Shown: one piece after another, positions 60,779 to 64,000 of the stretch
How the letters are laid out: each line of letters opens with the position of its first letter
Position numbering within the stretch: position 1 is the first letter of the stretch
Assembly (NCBI GenBank): GCA_037576195.1
Contig: CM075102.1
Coordinates: 37,382,745 to 37,446,744 of the forward strand
DNA length: 64,000 bases
From: Phytoseiulus persimilis
Lineage: Eukaryota; Arthropoda; Arachnida; Mesostigmata; Phytoseiidae
Direction of reading: 5' to 3'
Made by a program: the position numbers and the translations under genes
Notes under the pieces: model-generated
The model's input: the letters and a program-made list of their open reading frames with translations, nothing else
Told to the model about the DNA's origin: nothing
Database searches by the model: none

Positions 60779-61415
60779 CCGTTTGTTTGAGTGCCATACA
60801 TTTTTTCAAGTTCCTTGCAAGATCGCCCGCCACGAAGGCTAGTTTTGTCAGGTGTCGTATAAGTTCGGGGGCGAAGTATAAAACTTCGATCGATACCAAA
60901 TTTGACTGAATTATGCGAGCCTTCATCACAACGAAAGCGATTTTCTGAGATAAAACTGTGAGCCTTCCGCTGTTGGAGAGAGCTTTCTTCACGAACGTCG
61001 AAATGGTCGGTTGTCTGATTATCTCCTCAGTATCGTCGAGGACCTCTCGGAAACAAGTCTGGATGAAATCAAAATCGTCCGAAAGCTCGAAGAAAGCTGG
61101 ATGTCTGCTCAAGGTCCCTAGTATCTTCCGAGTCAGTGAAGTCACGTTGACCTGGGCGAAAGCCAGAGCATTCTGGATGCATCGCGCGGTTTCGGACTCG
61201 GCGCACCAGCTCCATGAGATCAGCTTATTGAGAGCCCCTGCCCTCAGCTCGGAGAGGAAGTTGGTTGCGCGTCTCAAAAGGTTCTCATGGAGGTCCGACG
61301 CGAATTCAGAGCTCGTGACGTTTCGCGAATCGCTCTCCGCGGAGAGCCTATCGAAATATCCAGCGCGAACGCTTGATGCGGACAGGATCAAAGAAGCAAA
61401 AACTACGGAGTTCAT
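60774..61415 (-). CDS. Secreted helical protein of unknown family
   Basis: Intronless coding region of 213 residues from ATG 61415 to TAA. A signal peptide (MNSVVFASLILSASSVRA) precedes a mature chain that is alpha-helical, cysteine-poor (four scattered cysteines: WCAE, RCIQ, TCFRE, KKCMA) and rich in Leu/Ser/Arg. There are two N-x-T/S sites (SRNVTS, QVNVTS). Probably exported or luminal. I recognise no family. A TTTATACAG acceptor-like site lies about 30 bases upstream of the ATG, suggesting a 5' UTR intron. The poly(A) signal overlaps the stop. Confidence 0.65.
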   Translation of the reverse strand: MNSVVFASLILSASSVRAGYFDRLSAESDSRNVTSSEFASDLHENLLRRATNFLSELRAGALNKLISWSWCAESETARCIQNALAFAQVNVTSLTRKILGTLSRHPAFFELSDDFDFIQTCFREVLDDTEEIIRQPTISTFVKKALSNSGRLTVLSQKIAFVVMKARIIQSNLVSIEVLYFAPELIRHLTKLAFVAGDLARNLKKCMALKQTE

Positions 61416-62940
61416 CAGAGGCACAACGTCGAAACGGACCTGTATAAAGAAGGTCCCAGCCTCGAAGCTAATAGTTACACTGGACGTCCATTTCCACCTT
61501 TCTTCGTTGAACTCCTCTTACAACGATGACGGTAGTATTTGGCTCCGGCAACATCATTATCTTACTTTCAATAATGTTAGTCACTCATGTCTCGGACTGT
61601 AGCCCATTGGAAAAACTGCAGCTTCGGGCGATGAACTCGCTTCCAGGTTAACAAGTGTCTCTCAACTCTTGAGGAGTATTGGCGAGTCACGCACACCTCT
61701 CGAGTAACCGTCGTCGGGTGATTCTCGGATATGTATCAGTGAGTGAGACAGACAGTCTCAGTAGGCTGACTCCGCGAGGGTTGATAGAAGAGTAGATCTG
61801 GTTTCCGTGATTGTGGAAATACAGGATTTGAGTCACAGGGGAAACCATCGAGCTTTACGGTTCTCACAACCTGTGCTTAGGGACTCATGAAATAGAAGAA
61901 ACCAGTTCAGTCATGGGAAACCTGCCAGTAACGGAGAACTTGGTGCTCCGCATTCGGTCCTATCGTGCCCTGTCACGCTCCGCCACGACCTGCAAGTTTC
62001 TCCGTACCTCCTTGAGCTGCCTTCATGCACGGTAGCAAGGTATTTCATTCAATAGATCATGCATTGCAAGTCTGAGTTATACAAATCTAATGATGGCGGG
62101 GTTCTCAGTTGGGAGAAAAAAATTGTTTTTTTTTTGTCCTGCATGACAGAGGAGGCTTATACCCAATCTCCATGCTTTCAATGATCCCTCACAATCATCG
62201 TGTCAAAATGGTGTTCGCAGTCCTTTTGGCAGATTGGTTTCATCAACAGCGAATCTTGGTCTTCGGCTGACTGGTGCGGGGACTATCCTCGTTCGAGGTG
62301 ATTTTTTTCGGATTGTTCTCTTGGCGGCTCCAGGATGAGGTTCGGGGACGTTCAAGAGTGTATTGACCACTCTAGGAACTTGCTTTCTGTTCACCGACGA
62401 CCTTTGCCGACAGAAGTTTCGATCACCACCGAGGTCACATTGAGCCGGGATTTCGCACCAGATCGATGTGGTCTCGTGCGCAGGATTCTGATAGGAATTT
62501 CGTTTTTTCTAGCTCTGGTCGGAAGTGGTCCCACGATTCGCCGATATTAACCCACTTAGTAAAGTATGTAGAAGACAGTGTCGAGCTGCTAACCTCCCTT
62601 CGATCTGTATCGATCTTTGTCAGTCGACGGTCTTGTCGAGTTCTCTTCCACTTGTCGTGCTGCATGGCTCCGCGAGGGATCGGTCTCGAGTATCTTCCTC
62701 TCCTGCCTCGCTCTAACTAGTCCGTCGCTATGTTTGAAGTTCTTCATAATCATGACTGGCGCTCTAATCTCCAAACCAGCGGCTCAGGTGAATCACATTC
62801 GTCATGAGTCATGAACGCGCCCGAAAGCGACCCCTGTATTCGTCGACGACGACTGAGACACCATTGATTCTTCGCACCTGGAGATTCTGGAACCGGATCG
62901 GCCGTCTTCCGCAATATAGGGTTTCCGGTGGCGTGTACAG
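61416..62940. other. Region without an assignable gene
   Basis: Only short overlapping frames; a T-run near 62,130 and no domain-level signal. Confidence 0.3.
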
Positions 62941-62949
62941 GAATTTCGG

Positions 62950-63105
62950 TTGGAGGGGGCGGAGGGCAAAAGTGCATGGTTTCCCTCCCTCGGAGCGAAG
63001 ATACGCCTCTTCCACGACGATAGAAGCTGCGAAACCGTGCTGCCCTGAAGATTGAGAGCGCTACGTCTGGAGTGGAATCCTGGATTTCCTCGGAATAAAC
63101 CTGAA
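62950..63105. repeat. Dispersed repeat copy B
   Basis: Second, diverged copy of the repeat at 12.43-12.63 kb in the same orientation. It has a G-rich leader, then AGCGAAGATACGCCTCTTCC and CTGGAGTGGAATCCTGGATT. It abuts the large inverted repeat. Confidence 0.5.
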
Positions 63106-63119
63106 TCTGACCCCTTGTA

Positions 63120-64000
63120 CACGCCACGTGAGGGTGTTCGCGTTCTTGCGGCCATAGATCAGTCGCTGATGGATATTTTCTGTTTTTGCTTTCTCTTTTC
63201 TTCGATTGCTCCCTGGAAGACGCATCTTTTCCGTTGTTGCTTTCGAATTCGGTTGGCAGGATCAGTGATTGAGAGGTGCAGTCCTGCGAGTCCGAAATCC
63301 TTTCAACAGGCTCGTAAATCGGCGATTCTCAACGGAATTGCGAGTTTCAGAATGGGTTCGATTCGTCGTCCATCCCTTTCCAATGTGCACCCATTACCGC
63401 GCGGATCTAACGCGATCTCAAAACTCGGAACCCAAGGACTCGGGAAAATTCACTTCTCGCTCCCCCTCATCGAAGCCGTCCGTGGTTCAATGGGGAAACC
63501 GATCTCAGGGATCCTTACGGCAGAGAGGAAGCTCATTATTGAGCAAAGTATCCGGAAACTCGTGGGACTTCATTCAGCTTATTCAGCGATTGAGCATGCT
63601 CGGATAGCGAACGTCATGATGGAGTATGAGCAGTGGATCACCGATGCGGTGCGCTGGTATGATGAGCGGTGGAGTGTGAATTTTTCCCGAGTTCTCCGAG
63701 TCCACGCTGCATCCGTGATGGGTACAAATGGGAGGGCGATGGAAGACGACTCGGACCCATTTCGAAAATCGCGAATCTGTTGAGGATCGTCGATCTACGA
63801 ACCTGTTGAAGCTGGGAGTCGGAGGAAAATGGAAAGTCGACATCGGCATGCTCTCGAATCTCCGATCCTCAACCGGATTTCGGAAATCAAAACGGAAAAA
63901 ATGCGTCGACCAGACAGCAAAGAACGGAAACAAAAACAGATTCGAATATTATTCACTAGCTGCTGGGCTGTGGCCGAAGAAGGGTGACCAAGATCATTGC
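63120..64000. repeat. Large imperfect inverted repeat (hairpin), truncated by the window end
   Basis: The left arm (about 63,120-63,510) and right arm (about 63,600-64,000) are inverted copies centred near 63,560. Matching blocks include TTTCAACAGGCTCGTAAATCG with its mirror CGATCTACGAACCTGTTGAAG, GACGCATCTTTTCCGTT with AACGGAAAAAATGCGTC, and ACTCGGGAAAATTCAC with GTGAATTTTTCCCGAGT. Arms exceed 350 bases with a loop under 100. The open frames on both arms resemble each other because they are the same sequence on opposite strands, so I do not call them genes. Confidence 0.75.

Noticed and set aside
63052-63783. 243-codon plus-strand frame
   Set aside because: It crosses the centre of an inverted repeat and a dispersed repeat, with no domain; repeat structure explains it.

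Overview
The window looks like compact nuclear DNA of an arthropod. Genes are split by short GT-AG introns (mostly 60-110 bases), AATAAA poly(A) signals lie close behind stop codons, and the recognisable proteins are metazoan: parkin, CPSF6, ZNFX1, UFSP2, SR proteins, a C2H2 zinc-finger protein and a TMBIM/lifeguard-like protein. A mite, perhaps a mesostigmatid, would fit the short introns, mid-range GC and paired ZNFX1 genes. That placement is inference. No rRNA, tRNA, CRISPR or prokaryotic operon structure was seen.

Layout. 0.25-1.3 kb (-): C2H2 protein with 11-12 fingers. 5.85-6.72 kb (-): seven-helix TMBIM-like protein. 8.32-9.21 kb: TA-flanked pogo/Tigger-like element. 9.4-10.0 kb (-): HMG-box-like protein. 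14.5-15.2 kb (+): short SRSF3/Rbp1-like splicing factor. 16.1-16.8 kb (-): secreted Lys/Gly-rich protein with a TATA box. 19.9-21.8 kb (-): RS-domain protein resembling RSRC1/SRrp53. 22.6-25.0 kb (+): UFSP2-like UFM1 protease, tail to tail with a ZNFX1-like helicase at 25.4-33.5 kb (-). A second ZNFX1-like paralogue is at 37.9-45.1 kb (-), with a hairpin element and a fold-back element just upstream of its start. 51.1-58.0 kb (-): complete parkin gene whose 4.7-kb first coding intron contains a complete CPSF6 gene on the same strand. 60.8-61.4 kb (-): secreted orphan protein. 63.1-64.0 kb: large inverted repeat that runs off the window end.

The genes fall into two themes. One is RNA work: two SR/RS splicing proteins, CPSF6 for 3'-end choice, and two ZNFX1 helicases of the small-RNA/dsRNA surveillance family. 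The other is ubiquitin or ubiquitin-like signalling: parkin and UFSP2. I see no evidence that they form one pathway.

A technical signature matters for reuse. Between about 14.7 and 28.4 kb several conserved genes carry one-base length changes, mostly in homopolymer runs. In UFSP2 the corrections restore both the family motifs and the splice phases. Parkin and CPSF6 (51-58 kb) need no correction. This points to base-calling or assembly error rather than gene decay. Large parts of 1.3-5.8, 10-14.4, 16.8-19.8, 33.5-37.9, 47-50 and 58-60.7 kb hold no gene I can name.
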